Below are positions 1 through 12,957 of a stretch of 64,000 nucleotides of DNA, piece by piece. Numbering within the stretch: position 1 is the first letter of the stretch; each line of letters starts with the position of its first letter. The translations under genes and the position numbers were made by a program. This DNA is from Rhizoctonia solani (taxonomy: Eukaryota > Basidiomycota > Agaricomycetes > Cantharellales > Ceratobasidiaceae). The notes under the pieces were generated by a model that was not told where the DNA came from, made no database searches, and was given only the letters and a program-made list of their open reading frames with translations. Where the stretch lies: positions 1,178,001 through 1,242,000 of the forward strand of contig NC_057374.1 of assembly GCF_016906535.1 (NCBI RefSeq). Direction: 5' to 3'.

Positions 1-3000
1 CCATCCCAATAGAACCACTCCATCAAGCGGCTCCTACACGTCGTATAGGAAGGTCGCTGGATCGTCGTCGAGGACCCGGAAATCGTCGAGGAGCCACTCT
101 CCCTGCTCGCCCCAGCTTACCTTCGCTCTCTACCCTTACTCGGAAGAACGTCATTGTTCCTATACCGCGCTCAGCTGCAGCTGCACGATTTCCTTCAGAG
201 CCGTGGGATGACATTCCAAGCCGTACACTCTATAGCCCTGCTACTCGCGGCCTAGGCTCGTTGATCATCCCTTCTCGCCCATCTCACTCCCCTGTCCGCG
301 GCTCTCCGTTCCCAAGGTCTCCTATGCGGAGCCTGGTAAGGATGGCAAGTGAGAGCTCTATTGCCGAAGATGAAGATGAGGATGAGGGAGATGAAGATGA
401 GAATGAGAATGAGGAAGATGAAGATGAAAACGAAGACGTGGATGAGGGCGAAGAATCCGCCGGTCGGGTTTTATCTGGTAGCGAGGATCAAAAAGTCTGG
501 TGGTCCAGTCCGCCCTCGCGAGTTGGCTCGTCTCGAAAGAGTTCGTTCGTAGGCTCTTATGACGATCCAACTATATCCTTGACAGCTCCAACGGACCCAA
601 TTGTTCGCGCCAGCGTGGCGTCGACGATTCAACCCCGGGAGAGCATTGTTTCCCAGGTCAGTGAGGGGTTGTCAGCCTCTGTTCGGGACAGCATGGTTTC
701 ATCCACTTCGCACGAGGAGATCGATGTATCGTCCGAATCGTTCTTGCAAACGCTAAACGAGCTCGATACAGCAGTCACGCCCCCGCCTTCGAGTCGTACA
801 TCATCCGACCGTAGTATGGACACCACTTCATCCGAGCCCATGTTAAACGAGGCCCCCGCAGGTGTCGGTCCACGCAATCAGATGGGATCAGATGGAATCC
901 AAGGCGGTGCCGAAGGAGATTATCAGAAGCAAGGTGTTAGTTACGAGTGGCAAAGTGGACAGAGCAAGGTTAATTTTGGAGGAAACGAAGGGGACGGTCA
1001 CTGCCAACAAGCGCCCGAAGATTCGGATTCATCCGAGACTGGCTCCGAGTCCGAGTCTGAATCCGGACAACGACCCTGGCGTGGCCGTGACACCCACCCT
1101 GGGCCAAGCTTTCCTACTCACTCTCGCTCTCAATTCATGCCACGTCCACCATCGTCCAACTCTCGCACCATGAACAGAGAAATTGCAACTCCCTACGATA
1201 GCTCCGACGATGAAATACCCCTTGCTCAACGTCTGCCTACTGCGCTCAAGGCCCAGAAGTCGATCAGGCTCCAAGATAAAGCGGATCGTGAAGAGCGAAG
1301 ACAGAGACGACTTGAACGTATGAACAAGCGCGCTGCAGAACGCGCTACAGCCACTGGAGGTGAAGGCGGCGTAGTTGCTGGCGAATTGGCAAAACGCCTC
1401 CTGAATGTTCAGGTTGGTGGTGAGCACTCACGCGACCGTGTTCCGCTCCCTTCCCCGCGCTCGCCCAGGCAGATGCAATCCGAAACGAACTTGGGTCCCG
1501 GAAGTCTGTTGCCTGCTCCTGGTGTGCGATCGCGTACTACCTCGAATGTTTCCTACGTCAGTCGTTCGAGGACGCATACCCGAAATGGATCCATGGAGCA
1601 ACAAGCGCCACTTAACCCCCCTCCTGGCCCCACTTCCCTGTCACGCTCCGCGACGTTGTCCAACCGCCGCCCCTCCGCCCCCGATATCGCACCACCTGTG
1701 CCAACCTCCAAGGCCGCTCTTTCGCGCAGCGGCACTATATCCAGGCCTAGAGGTTCACAAGACAATCCCCGTGACCATGGAGCCAAGGGCTTGTCACGTA
1801 ACGGCACTTTGTCTCGGCACCGTGGTGGTAGCAAGACCGATGACGAAGGGGAAAGTTCGCGTGTGGCGCGTTCTCGCTCTATGCGAGACCCATCCAGTGC
1901 CCGTCCCCCAATGCCGCCGATGCCTCCTGTGGAAACTCTGCCAGTCCCAGGTCGAAGGCCCTCTCAACCAGAACCTTATGTTCCTCCGGTCGTTGAACAG
2001 CGAATTTACATTGGAGACCGCCAGCGGTTCATCGTGGTTGATATTGGAGCGCCCAATACAACGGCTGCGGATGTCCTCGATATGGCCAGGCAACGTGGGG
2101 AACTCGACATCGATGAAACTGGGTCATGGCAACTTTGGGAGCAGTCAAATGAATGTGGTATGGGTGAGTCATTCCAATTCACTTCATTCGGACCTAATTG
2201 CTGAGTTTAATTTCAGAGCGACCTGTGCGCGATTTTGAGCTCATCACCGACGTGCTTAAAGCTTGGAACCCGGAGAAACGTGTCAACGTGCTCATTATCA
2301 GATTTTCGTCTTTTTGTTCGCTCCTAAAACCAGAGGTGAGACTGCTTTCAACTTATGCTATTGCCCGAAGGCTAAACAGCTCTATAGAATATTCCTTCTA
2401 GCTCTCCCTTAATGGCTGGCTGGGTGATGTGGATCTCTCGGCCTGGAAAATGGAGTAAGCGGTGGCTCGAGCTCAGGGAGCATGGTCTCTTTGCTTGTAA
2501 GAACGAAAAGGTCGGTTTATCTGCTCAATACAACGATACCCAGAATCAAACAAACGTTCTATGATAGGGTAAAGACAGGACACATCTTTGCAGCCTTTCT
2601 CATTTCGACGGATACATCGTTACCCACGTACCTCGCGCTCCCAAGCCATACGTCTTTGCTGTCAAGTCGATTGACATAAGTGGCGTATTCGAGAAAGAAG
2701 AGGATAGCTCCCACATCTTCTCTTGTGATAAGAATAGTGGAGAACTATGGCTCGCTAGGATCTTGTTGGCTCGAGTGAGTACTCTTAGCGTGTTACATTG
2801 ACTCTTTCTAACACCAACAATCAGTCTTATATACTTCAGCAAGAACGCACTGTTCTCTTTAGACCTGTCAATGCTGGCACCACCCTTACTTCTTCAAAGT
2901 CAATGTTATCACGATCTGGTACCAAGAAAAACAATGTATCATCTAGAGCTGCCGGACCCCAATATCCTCCTCCACTTGTTCAAGATTCCACCCCAAGCCC

Positions 3001-3049
3001 GTTTGCTCAAGGCTCGCTTCTAGCCAAGGCCGCAGCAAATGGAGTTTGA
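1..3049 (+). CDS. RA-like plus PH domain adaptor protein (5' end outside window)
   Basis: The reading frame is open from base 3, so the start lies upstream; about 944 residues are visible. Exons as read: 1-2163, 2217-2335, 2388-2510, 2568-2774, 2825-3049, joined by short GT-AG introns with the frame kept at each join. The long N-terminal part is disordered: Ser/Arg/Pro-rich with a Glu/Asp run at about 360-450. The C-terminal part starts with a ubiquitin-fold, Ras-association-like segment (DRQRFIVVDIG ... NVLIIRF) followed by a PH domain (GWVMWISRPGKWSKRWLEL ... LCSLSHFDGYIVTHVP ... KPYVFAVKS). The order RA-PH is that of Grb7/RIAM-type adaptors, which link small GTPases and phosphoinositides to the cortex. 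Role here is inferred from domains only. Confidence 0.8.
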
Positions 3050-3595
3050 TACTAATGTATCTGGGCACGTTTATGACCATTCCTTTTTATCCTTTTCTTT
3101 GTCTCTATTTACCTAGTTACTCCGACTCGTTTGTCTTTCCAATATCGCTCATTCCATCTGTCTCTCCTTGATATATCATTCTTTGGGTCTTCGTTCGTAG
3201 GTGTTTGCGTCAGGAGTAGTCCTATCTGTATCTTCCATAGTCATTCGTGTCGAGTCCTTATATATACTAACGATGAATGTTTCCATAATCATCCCTGCTG
3301 CATGAGTACTTTAATAATTCCTTGCGTTCTCGGTGGATGATTCGCTGGTTGGTACTAATTGCGTTTCCAACAATAGGCACTTCATCGAACGACACCACTA
3401 TATCAATGAACAATTTACTTACAGAATGGAAATCGTTTTGGGGTATTATAGCCCAATGATTACTTCTGAATTTCAGTTCGTGGTTTCGTCATGGGACACT
3501 GTTCAACATTCGCTATGGCTACTTTGTCCGACTGATGCTCTTCGTTTATCAGATTCAAATATATATACGTATACGAAGTCCCGCGCACATCACGG
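3050..3595. other. Intergenic, convergent 3' ends
   Basis: This AT-rich stretch lies between the stop of the RA-PH gene and the stop of the GH43 gene on the opposite strand. I see short open frames without coding character and no RNA gene. It probably holds the 3' untranslated parts of both genes. Confidence 0.5.
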
Positions 3596-5063
3596 TTAGA
3601 GGCCAGAAAGATTTTGCATTTCCTGAACCAGAATGTCAGCACTTGATTGAGCGAACGCATTCAAAACATACCTTGGTGGTGATCCCAAAAACTGTTCCAT
3701 GACGAGGGTTCGTTGGAAGAGCGTAGTTTGTCGATTTTTTCCATACACCCGATGTGATGTTTCCAGTCTCGAATGGAACATAGCCACGGGGACTGAGGTG
3801 GAGATAGTCTCAACGAAAACACAGACGTATTTTAGTCATTGATAACGTGAACTTACGAAAGATCGTCAATAAACAGATGGTAAACACCTGCATATCGGTT
3901 GGAGAGGAAACACGTCGGCCCCTCACTCTGGCCGATTTCAGCATTCCCAATTCCCGTCGTCACGGTCGTCCATTTCCCGAAGAACGATGAGCTCTTTTCT
4001 TGTACCTGTCAGGATCTGAATTGAGGGTATGTATCAATAGAAAACTGGACCGTGTACGCACGATATTCCCGACTGCTTTGCTGTAGTTTGCGTCAGATTG
4101 ATCCTGGCGGCACTAAGAATGTTACCACAAATCGACATACCTGAAGCGGTGCCAGTACTGGTGGCTTGGTCATAAATCGCGCTGGTGTCGATAACAGCCG
4201 AGCCGGTATCAATGTAGACTTGCGCAGGGGTAAAAGTTTTGAAGTCAGTGGTATTGGCATACATGATGCGCGAATACGAGGTTCCGGTGTGGTTCGTATC
4301 GCTAGCAGCAAAGAGGTTGCTTGCCCAGAATACGATGAAATGGCCCGCTTTGGCATCATAAACAGCTTCTGGAGCCCATGACATTCCTTTTCGCACACCC
4401 AAAGTTTAGGCCAGATTATATGCGTCGCCAAACCCCAATGACTTACCCGCAGTGGGAGGCGAGACCTCCACCAAGCGCTGTGCAGACCATGTCTTCAAAT
4501 CCGGTGACTCCCAAATGGCCAGCGAGCGGCTTCCTTTGCGACCTGCAACATCCCAGCTATTTACGGCTGCGAACCGCAAGTCGGTCGCGATCAGGTAGAA
4601 TTTGTCGTTTTGGGGAGAACGAATGATGAATGGGTCACGAACCCCCTTTGTGCCGAGCGTAGCATTGAGCACCGCATAGCCGTTGTTGATCACGTTCCAG
4701 TGTAGGGGGTCATTCCCTTGACTGACAGCTATTTTGAAAGATCAGTACAAGTTATATATATGCGGTTGGCGTACTCACCGAAATAAATTTGTTCCCCTAG
4801 GAATGTAGGTGACATCAGAATAATTGTGGATTAAAGCGGGGCCATGTACACACCGTTTGGTAGATCTTCGCCAGTAAAGTATACAAACCCATACCCCTGG
4901 TATTGGGTATTTTGCTAACGGGTCAGTCAGCACACTTCCAGCAGTACACTGCCAACCCACTCACTCTGCTCTGAAGCTCCTGGAACTCAGATGGGATTGT
5001 ACGAGCAGCAACCAAGAGATTAAGCCCAGCAACAGCCGCTGCGAAAAACTTTGCCACAAACAT
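3596..5063 (-). CDS. Secreted glycoside hydrolase family 43 enzyme
   Basis: Starts at the ATG read from 5063-5061 and ends with TAA at 3598-3596. The first residues (MFVAKFFAAAVAGLNLLVAA) form a clear secretion signal. Six or more exons join in frame. The family-43 five-bladed propeller is recognisable: a GVRDPFII segment (general-base Asp), SLAIWESPDLKTW, MSWAPEAVYD, FVWFW-like blade, and a GQSEGPTCF segment holding the likely acid Glu. Family members remove arabinose or xylose from plant cell-wall side chains; exact specificity cannot be read here. The gene is convergent with the RA-PH gene. Length, near 340 residues, suits a single-domain secreted enzyme without a binding module. Confidence 0.85.
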
Positions 5064-5438
5064 GACCTGCGAGATGGAGAGGGTCGAGGGGGGAAGGCTT
5101 AACGTCAGAGGGCCAAATATATATTCTTAAGAGTGCCACGCCAGAGTCGGTCCCCGGCTAAAGAATATTCTATGGGCTTATCATGTGGTAATTACGAACT
5201 CATCCAACCCATTTAGACAAACCGAGAAGGGCGGAAGACAGAGCGGTACTTCGTACCAAAAGGGGTTACAGCACCGTTGCTTAAAAATAAACTTGGTTCG
5301 TTAGCCTAAAGGTATATCGAAATTATGCCATACTGTGTTACAAGGTAGCATGGCCCGTTCACTTCAACCCGAGCAAAAAAAGAAGGAACCAAACTCTAGT
5401 CTAAATCAAACGTATGAGGGGAGGGTAATGAGTGAGGG
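5064..5438. other. Intergenic between GH43 start and alpha-actinin stop
   Basis: Promoter side of the GH43 gene. A tatatata-like stretch near 5118-5125 could serve as a TATA element about 55 bases before the ATG. Nothing else is recognisable. Confidence 0.35.
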
Positions 5439-8364
5439 CTATGCGAAAACGTCATCCAACCAGGCCTCATAATCAAACTCTGTGTCAGAACCAGTTCGCC
5501 GGGGCATGGCTTGTTGGAGATATTCAACCGCAGTTGGTGGAAGAAGTGCGGCTCGAAGATCGACCTCTGTTACGAATGGCTTTTGTCGGAAATATCAGCA
5601 CTAGCACGTAAAAGGATAACAGGTGTATCGTTACCTTGTCTCCTGCTAGTCCACGGAACGCATCCCGGAGCTGGGCGGGAGATGTTTGATCCTCGGTTAT
5701 ATCGACCTTTATAAGGAGATGATGGTTGGCCGGTCGTAGATATGCGTTTGTACCGAGTGACTCACGAGTAGATTAATAAAAGCCTCGAAAGTAACAGCGC
5801 CGTAGTCTTCCGTCAATTGTTCATGTATGGTAATCAAATCTTCCTCCTATCGGACGATTGGCTTGAACTGTCAATTTCGGAAGTAGGATGAATATAACTT
5901 ACTGAATAGACAATTCCAAGACTCGCGAGCGCGGCTGTCATCTCAGCCAATTCGAGCGTATTAGTTTCGTTCCTATCAAAGTACCTAAACGTGCTTTCAA
6001 ATTGCTCGAGTTGCGCCGGAGTGAGGTTGCTCATGTTTCGTGCCACAATCTACCAATCTATCGTCAGCTCATTGATACGGAGGGGAGAAAGATAGGGACT
6101 CACCTGGTTATCAATAAACGAAATCTTCTGTACAACATTCTGTATAACAAGTTCTAACTCAAACTGTAGATCTTGGTGCGTGAAAATGGTGTAATCGTTT
6201 TCTTCTACGTTGGCCGCTAGGCATTCTTGTTCCGTACTTGCTACGTCTTTGAGTGATTCGGAAAAAGGGCCGAGTCGGGTCTGAATTATCTTGGCTGATG
6301 TAAGTTGGTCCTTTTCGTATCTTTCGTTGGTACTCGTATGTAAAGAGAGGAATTGGAGCATGTACCTCAAGAGGTCCGTCCAAGTTTGACAGCTCATTAG
6401 AAAGGTCTCGAAGTCGGCGTTCAAAGTTGTTTGCGACATTTGCAAACTTTTTACGCAACGATTCCTTGATTCTGCCCCAGTCATATAAGTATATGCTTTA
6501 GACTATATCAAAGGAAACTCACTCTCGAATTTGAGCATTGATACTCTTCGAACGAGTAGCTTCAGCCGCCAAAAGTGCGGACCAAGCCTCGTCCATGTTC
6601 TATAAACAATTCGGTCAACCAAATCAGCTTGTATTCGTTCGAAAGCCATCGCCATTTGCTCACCGAAAGTTCCAAGCCCTCAGGAGGAACATATTCCCTC
6701 AGCCCATAAGTCCTCAGCTTGGTCTGTACATTGGTATATAGCATTGCCAGGTCTTGTTTCTCCGATACCCACTGGCGTTTGGATGCATTCTTGTACGCTT
6801 GAAATTCGACGAGTTGTTGCTTTGCATCTGTGTACGTACCGTCGAAAACATTTGAGCCGAGGGTAGCAGTTTTTTCAGACCATTCGGCCAGAAGCTGGAT
6901 GTTTTTAATGTTAGTTTACGGTAGCAACATACGGAACATGATTGATTGAACGAATTGGGACATACAGCACGCATACGTTTCTCGTAGTCGTTCCTGCTCA
7001 ACCAGACTGAATACATTAAATCCGCAAACTTCTCGATTCGGCGTGAAACGGTTTCTTGTTGGTCTGTTTTGAAGAAGTGTGCATATTAGTTATCAAGGTC
7101 AACATTATATGGTCAATTGTTAGGTAAAAAAAAAATGGGGTGGAAAGAGAGGGCTTGGACATACCCATTGATGAAAATGCGTGAAAGAAACTGGCGATAT
7201 AGGTCATTACCGATCGTTCGTCGGGAGGGTTCGCATCACATAAATCTTCTACGTCTAGGAGTTGCTACATAGTTCATTAGTTGGGAATCTACCAAAGGGG
7301 CGAGTGAGTATGAGAAGAAAGGCCAGAGGGACTTACAGGAATGCCAAGGTGCTTTTCTGCGACATCGAATGCGAGCTTGGTGTTTGTATACTTGTCGGTC
7401 TACAGCAATTTAACTGCGTTTTAGTTTTGGACGGTTGTATGACTTTGGAGGTGTGTTTGGTACGATGGATAGTGGGGTAGAGGTAGGTTGGAATGTCAAG
7501 GAGACACACCTTGTCTAGTGAACCGTAATCGATCAAATCGGGTCGATGGTGATGTATAAGTGCGCATCTGAGATTGACCACTTAGTGCTGATCTAGGTTG
7601 TGATATTCGGGGAGAGCCTACAAAGCCAAGCCATCTGACCAGCTGTACCCAAAGTCTTGGACGTCGACCTCCTTGTAACCTGCTGTCTTTCGTTGACACC
7701 ACAGGAGGAGACCTTCTTTAGCCGAGAGACCCTCTCGCTACCCGTCTGATCAGCCCAAGGCAACGAACTAAGGGGAGATATACCAACCTAATATCCGCAA
7801 TCGTGAACCTTAAAATAAGTGTCCATATCATTCCTAGAATAAGCTTAACATTTCCGTCGATTATGTCTGTATCCTGCCCATGAGCGTTCGTATACGGAGA
7901 AGAGAAATAGAGGCGCACCCTCAGGCCCAATATTTGTCAATTTAACGCCTCTGGAAGTGATAAATTCCAAAGCCTTGTTGACATTTTCGGCTTTCTGGAC
8001 TCGCATACGGGGCGTCTTGTTGTATCGTCCGAGGGAAACGTCTCCTATAGTCCTCTCTCCGTTGAATTCATACCGCACTTAGATAATAGAGGAAACTTGC
8101 CCATTATTTCCTAGAATAAATGATTGAGTGAGGATAAAAAAGCTTTGTATGTATCGGACGTGCCATGATCTGAATAAGCTTTACTCCGTCGGAGAGATCC
8201 CGAACGAGCGAAGTCATTGGAGGATAGCTGTGCGACTCGAGTTTGGTGTTGAGCCTGAATGCATCCTATCTGTGAACCGATGAAAATAAATAAAAGATAT
8301 GTTAATACCATTTACAAAATGTACGCTCTTGAACGTCTCGTGAGCGAGCTTCAAGACTGTCCAT
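5439..8364 (-). CDS. ain1: Alpha-actinin, actin cross-linker
   Basis: ATG at 8364-8362 ([19 protein letters not shown]), stop TAG at 5441-5439. Domain order: two calponin-homology domains (first with [16 protein letters not shown] and [28 protein letters not shown]; second with [21 protein letters not shown] and [20 protein letters not shown]), then a short coiled-coil spectrin-like rod, then a C-terminal EF-hand part ([20 protein letters not shown]) ending in [17 protein letters not shown] sequence, here [12 protein letters not shown]. The rod is short, as usual for fungal alpha-actinins. The protein bundles actin at the cytokinetic ring. About a dozen small introns split the gene; the joins I checked keep frame. 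It shares a 140-bp upstream region with POB3. Confidence 0.93.
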
Positions 8365-8504
8365 TGAGGGCTAAGGTAATATAATCGGATGTAATATGAT
8401 GGTAGAGCTAGAAGCACTGGCAGGGTTGAACTTGGTCCCGGCGCTTAGACGCGTCGCGTTTATGATCAAGCTTCGATATCCCAGCCACCACTGCTGCGAC
8501 AACA
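8365..8504. promoter_or_regulatory. Shared divergent promoter, alpha-actinin and POB3
   Basis: Only 140 bases separate the two divergent start codons. The piece must hold both promoters and both 5' leaders. I see no clear TATA box. A GACGCGTCGC element near 8449-8458 resembles the MCB cell-cycle box (ACGCGT), which would suit an S-phase chromatin gene, but this is a single short match. Confidence 0.5.
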
Positions 8505-10917
8505 ATGACCACCCAATTCGATAGTATTTACCATGGAACTGGGTTGAACTTGGGAGTAAGCCCTCAGATATCCACTATTTACTTTTCAGCTAATACCGGC
8601 TTGTAGAGATCCGCTTTGCGCCTGCTGGTATCGCATGGAAAGCACTCGAGGGTGAAGGAAGTATCATGATCCAGGCCGGAGACATAAAATATTGCCAGTG
8701 GCTACGGTGAGCGAATAGCATGCTGGCATATTTCGAGGGACTAAATACCCCACAGAGTGTCACGCAATTTTCAACTCCGGCTGATTCTAAAGGAGAACAG
8801 GAGGAGAGAAACTTTTGATGGATTTTTACGAGAGGTCAGTCTTTGGATTTTTTCTTGCCGAATTTCTTGTTAATATTGGAATGCGTTCTAGGACCACGAC
8901 AAGGTTTCTCAGCTCGTTACTCAACACTACAAAACACAGCTTGAAACGAAAGAAATCAGTGTCAAGGGCTGGAACTGGGGGTCTACAGACGTTCAAGGTC
9001 TGCTCTCTTTCCCCTAGACCCCTTATTGCACTTGAGCTCATGCAATAGACAGGCTCCGATCTAGCGTTTATAATCTCCAACCGGACAGCGTTCGAGATTC
9101 CTCTTCGCTCGGTTGCAAACTCCAATATTGCAGGGCGAACTGAGGTCTCACTTGAATTCAACATGTCTAATCCTACCTCACAGCCAAAAAGCAAAAAAGG
9201 CCGACCAGACGAGCTGTCTGAGATTCGTTTCTATGTTCCGGGCACCCACGAAGGCGATGGTGATGATGAAGATGTCTCGGCCGCACAGGCTTTCCACGAT
9301 TTGATCAAGGACAAGGCCGATATCGGTCAAGTCACTGGAGACGTATTGGTTAGTTTCAGCGAGGTCAATATCAGACTCCTCGGTATGTCTTATTCCTTCT
9401 GGCCATCTATTTCTCCGACATGAGGTTAACTTGGCACGTCGAATAACTAGTGGTCGCTACGATATCGACATGTTTCCAACTTTCCTTCGACTACGTGGAA
9501 AAACATACGATTACAAGATTTTGTATTCATCGATTACAAGGCTGTTTTTGCTCTCCCCGGACGATTTGCATGTTGAGATGGTGGTAAGTTTCTTTGTTTT
9601 ATGTGTCGATTTCCAGTTATTTTGCTTGCACTGTCTGATCCAATTTTATTTTTGTGTGCCCACAGGTTGGACTTGATCCTCCAATTCGACAAGGTCAAAC
9701 CCGTTATCCTTACTTGCGTATGCTATTCGGAGGGACGAGGACCTAGAGACCGAGATTCAAATGGACGAGTGCGTGCTCCTTTCTCATCTTTATCCTCTAT
9801 TCCCTCCAAAAATTCTAGTATCCGAGTCCCTATCGTTATTCGAAGAGGCACATTTAACTAAAAATTGAATTAAATGTGCAGGGAGCAACTCAAAGCTAAA
9901 TATGAAGGAAAACTCGAAAAGAAGTACGATGGTCCAGCACACGAGGTCATCTCGAGAATTTTCAGAGGGCTGAGTGGCAAGAAGATTATTGCACCACCAC
10001 GTTCCGCAGGTATATCTTGCCCTTTTGCTGGATTCAATTATGCCACCGAAAACTGATTTGTCGCTCGCAGTCATGAAGATATGTACGGTGTAAAGTGCAA
10101 CTTGAAAGCCGTCCAAGGCACGCTTTCCCGCTCGAAAAGTCATTGTTCTTCGTGGCCAAGCAACCTCATCTTGTCGAGTTTACGGACATACATCAGGTCG
10201 TGTTTTCTCGGTATGTCTTTTCTGCTCGTCTCTTTCCATTCTGCTTATTCTCTGCTCTCAAACTCTGCCCATTCGAATACTGACCTAATCACGCCTGTGC
10301 AGAATGGGCTCTGGTACATCATCGGCGCGTACATTCGATCTTAAAGTCATTTCCAAAACTGGACCAGAAGTCACGTTTACATCTATAAACAAGGAAGAGC
10401 ATGACCCAATCGAAAACTACCTTACTTCCAAAAAGTGCGCAAAAATCGGTACAGTCTGATTTTGGTTAAAGCTAATCTATGCTGCTTTAACAGGTCCGAA
10501 CCAAAAATGAGATGGCTGACCTGATTTGCTGGGAGCTGTTGTGGAAGACAGCGATGATGAGATGCAGAGTGTTGCCAGTGACGGAAGCGAGCGTCCTAAA
10601 CCAAGGGCGATGGATAGCGACGATGAGAGTGAGGCAGGTACGTAACCTTCTCCCTCTCCCCCTATTTCTTGTTTTCGTGGCTAACAGAGCGAACAGACGA
10701 AGACTTTGAAGCCTCTGAATCCGACGGCGGATCGCCATCCGAAAGTGATTCCGAAGTATCTGACCGAATGTCGATTGTCAGCGGAGACCTCGCTGTTGCC
10801 GATGCCCCTAAGAAGAAGAAAAAGGATGGGGAGGCACCAAAAAAGGGAAAGAAGGACAAGGCTGCCAAAAAAGAGGACGGGCCCGCGAAGAAGAAACAGA
10901 AGAAGAATACCGACTAG
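8505..10917 (+). CDS. POB3: FACT complex subunit Pob3 (SSRP1 family), apparent frameshift
   Basis: ATG at 8505 (MTTQFDSIYHGTGLNLG), stop TAG at 10915-10917. FACT moves and rebuilds nucleosomes during transcription and replication. Seen in order: N-terminal PH-like dimerisation domain (WKALEGEGSIMIQAGDIKY, ETFDGFLREDHDKV), the SSRP1 middle domain (DMFPTFLRLRGKTYDYKILY, RLFLLSPDDLH, GLDPPIRQGQTRYPYL), the second PH fold (FPLEKSLFFVAKQPHLVEF) and an acidic then Lys-rich tail without an HMG box, as in fungal Pob3. Between RYPYL... and RRDEDLETEIQMDE the frame breaks by one base near 9726-9733; one extra C restores it. I read this as a sequence error, not gene death, since both sides are well conserved. 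Confidence 0.92.
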
Positions 10918-11260
10918 ATGGGGCTGTCACGTTATCTTGTATTCCTTTTGCGAGCTTCATATATATTATACATTTAATCCGCGTAGGTTGTTGGCCGCAA
11001 AGGTTTCTCGACGCATATACGCGTGAGGAGTGATAAATGATCTGACTCGTGATTATTCTGGAACAGGAGAGGTATTTTCTGTTATTCTCTTGGTGACTCA
11101 CTTACTCCCTTGATTGTAAATTAGTCGAGTCAATTTATACGGGCTCATCGGTCTCACCCCCACACGTCGAAGCCAAAAATAGGGCCAACGCGAGCATTCA
11201 TGAGATATAAAAGAATACCACTTGCTTCGTCGCAGAACCTGGTCTACAAACCAACCCACC
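10918..11260. other. Intergenic between POB3 and acyltransferase
   Basis: Contains the POB3 3' end and the promoter of the next gene. A possible TATA-like element (GATATAAAAG) lies at about 11203-11212, about 50 bases before the ATG. No gene is seen. Confidence 0.4.
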
Positions 11261-12957
11261 ATGTCTTACATCCTAAGCCTTCCGTTCATGGACCTCAACT
11301 CTGCAGCCGAATCCGTCACGCTCAGTGCGGGGCTGGTGTTTAGTGGTGCGGTCGACCAACATCACGTTGAAGAGGCGTGCGCCAAAATTGCAAAGGAATG
11401 GCCCATCTTGGGATCAAAAATTCAGAGAAATTACCAAGTGAGTACGAATGAACTCCCGCTTTAAGAGAGGGGCAAAAACGTGACGATTGCTCCATAAAGA
11501 CTGGTAAAATCGAAGCCGTGATTCCTCATCCCGAGGAGGCACGATTGAAAGTTACCTTCCAAGTGCGTTGAATTTACTTGCTTGATCTTCGTGCATATAT
11601 ACTCATTCTGGGAATGAGCCTAGGCGACTGATTCCGAACTGGCCGAACTGGAAAGCCTATACACAAAAACCAAGTCGATATCCACCCAAGTTATGCGACG
11701 AAATCAAACCCTTTACCGAGAACATCCACTAAAAACCGTTGAACACTATCTCGCAACCGGAGAACCCGCATTCAGTCTACATGTTGCCTACCTATCTGAT
11801 GCGACGATAATCACTTTGACTATCCTGCATATCCTCATGGACGCATCTGGGTTTACCGAGTTCGCTAAAGCTTTTATCCGTGCTCTAAACGAGGAGCCCA
11901 TTCCACCCATCTTGGCTCATGACCCTTGGTCAATTCTGCTTCCTCGCGCTCTGGAGTTACCTGACAATCCTGATTCAAGCTTTGGCTGGGTGATCTGGGG
12001 CCCTGAGCAAGGTATTGCACTTCGTAATGCAGAAAGTAAAGCCTTTGAGGTAGATGGGCCATTCGAACAACGGATCGTCTACTTCCCGGCCTCTGAAATC
12101 GATCGATTAAAAAGTGAAGCACTCGCAGGACTTGAACTGGCTGGAACTCCGGTTTCGTTCTTGAGTACCAGCGATGTGATTTCTGCTTGGCTGTACAAGG
12201 TAAGTTTACAATACACTCAATATTAATATTTAGCGCTCAATCCATAAATAGCATACATTCATCGATGAGAACGAACCCGAAGAACAAACTCGCTTCATCT
12301 ACGTAGTCGACGCCAGGTACGACATCAGGCTTTTCACATGTCATTATATTCACTTTGGGTATCAGAAATCGGTTCCCAGAAGCATTTACCCCGGGTCATG
12401 CATATCTACAGAATGCCTTTTTCAACATGTCCACTGAACATTTGACGAGTGTGCAAGTGCGCTCCAAGTCTCTTGGCGAACTAGCCTACTTGATTCGTAA
12501 TTCTGTTCAAAAACAAACCACACCTGGTCAATTACTCGGTCAACTCAAATGGAAGCATGATCATGCTGGGCAGACACAGGTTGGGTTCAGTCCCGGAGAA
12601 GGCATGCAATGTAAGTCCCTGTGCTCTATAATATCTCGCATCATCCTAATCATAAAGCATGAGCAGTCGCATCGAGCTGTAGGTACACACATGGTGGTTT
12701 GCTTCAATTTAACTGATTAAAAATCATATAGGGCTGTCGTTTGGTCTGGGAAATTTGAACATCGAGAAACATATTAAGCCGGGAACTGGCTCTGGCAAGT
12801 TTTAGATGTGATTTATGACGTTATAGGTACCGTCCGCAATACTTCTGCTATCAAATTCAAAGATACAGATGGCGGGGTCATCTGTGAAGTGGCCTGGGGA
12901 GCGCGGAAGTGGACATCTGGGGCGATGGCAGAGTATGCGCTAGAGAACCAGACTTAA
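11261..12957 (+). CDS. BAHD/HxxxD-type acyltransferase
   Basis: ATG at 11261 (MSYILSLPFMDLNSAAES), stop TAA at 12955-12957; roughly 470 residues in six or seven exons. The key motif is HILMDASG near the middle, the HxxxD catalytic signature of CoA-dependent acyltransferases of the transferase family (PF02458 type). The C-terminal DFGWG motif of plant members is only weakly matched (LSFGLGNL), as is common in fungal relatives. Such enzymes acylate alcohols or amines in secondary metabolism, for example trichothecene 3-O-acetyltransferase. No other biosynthetic gene lies beside it, so the substrate is unknown and a self-standing detoxification role is also possible. Confidence 0.75.

Noticed and set aside
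9720..9740. Programmed frameshift in POB3
   Set aside because: The same kind of shift occurs in many unrelated genes of the window; an assembly error is simpler.
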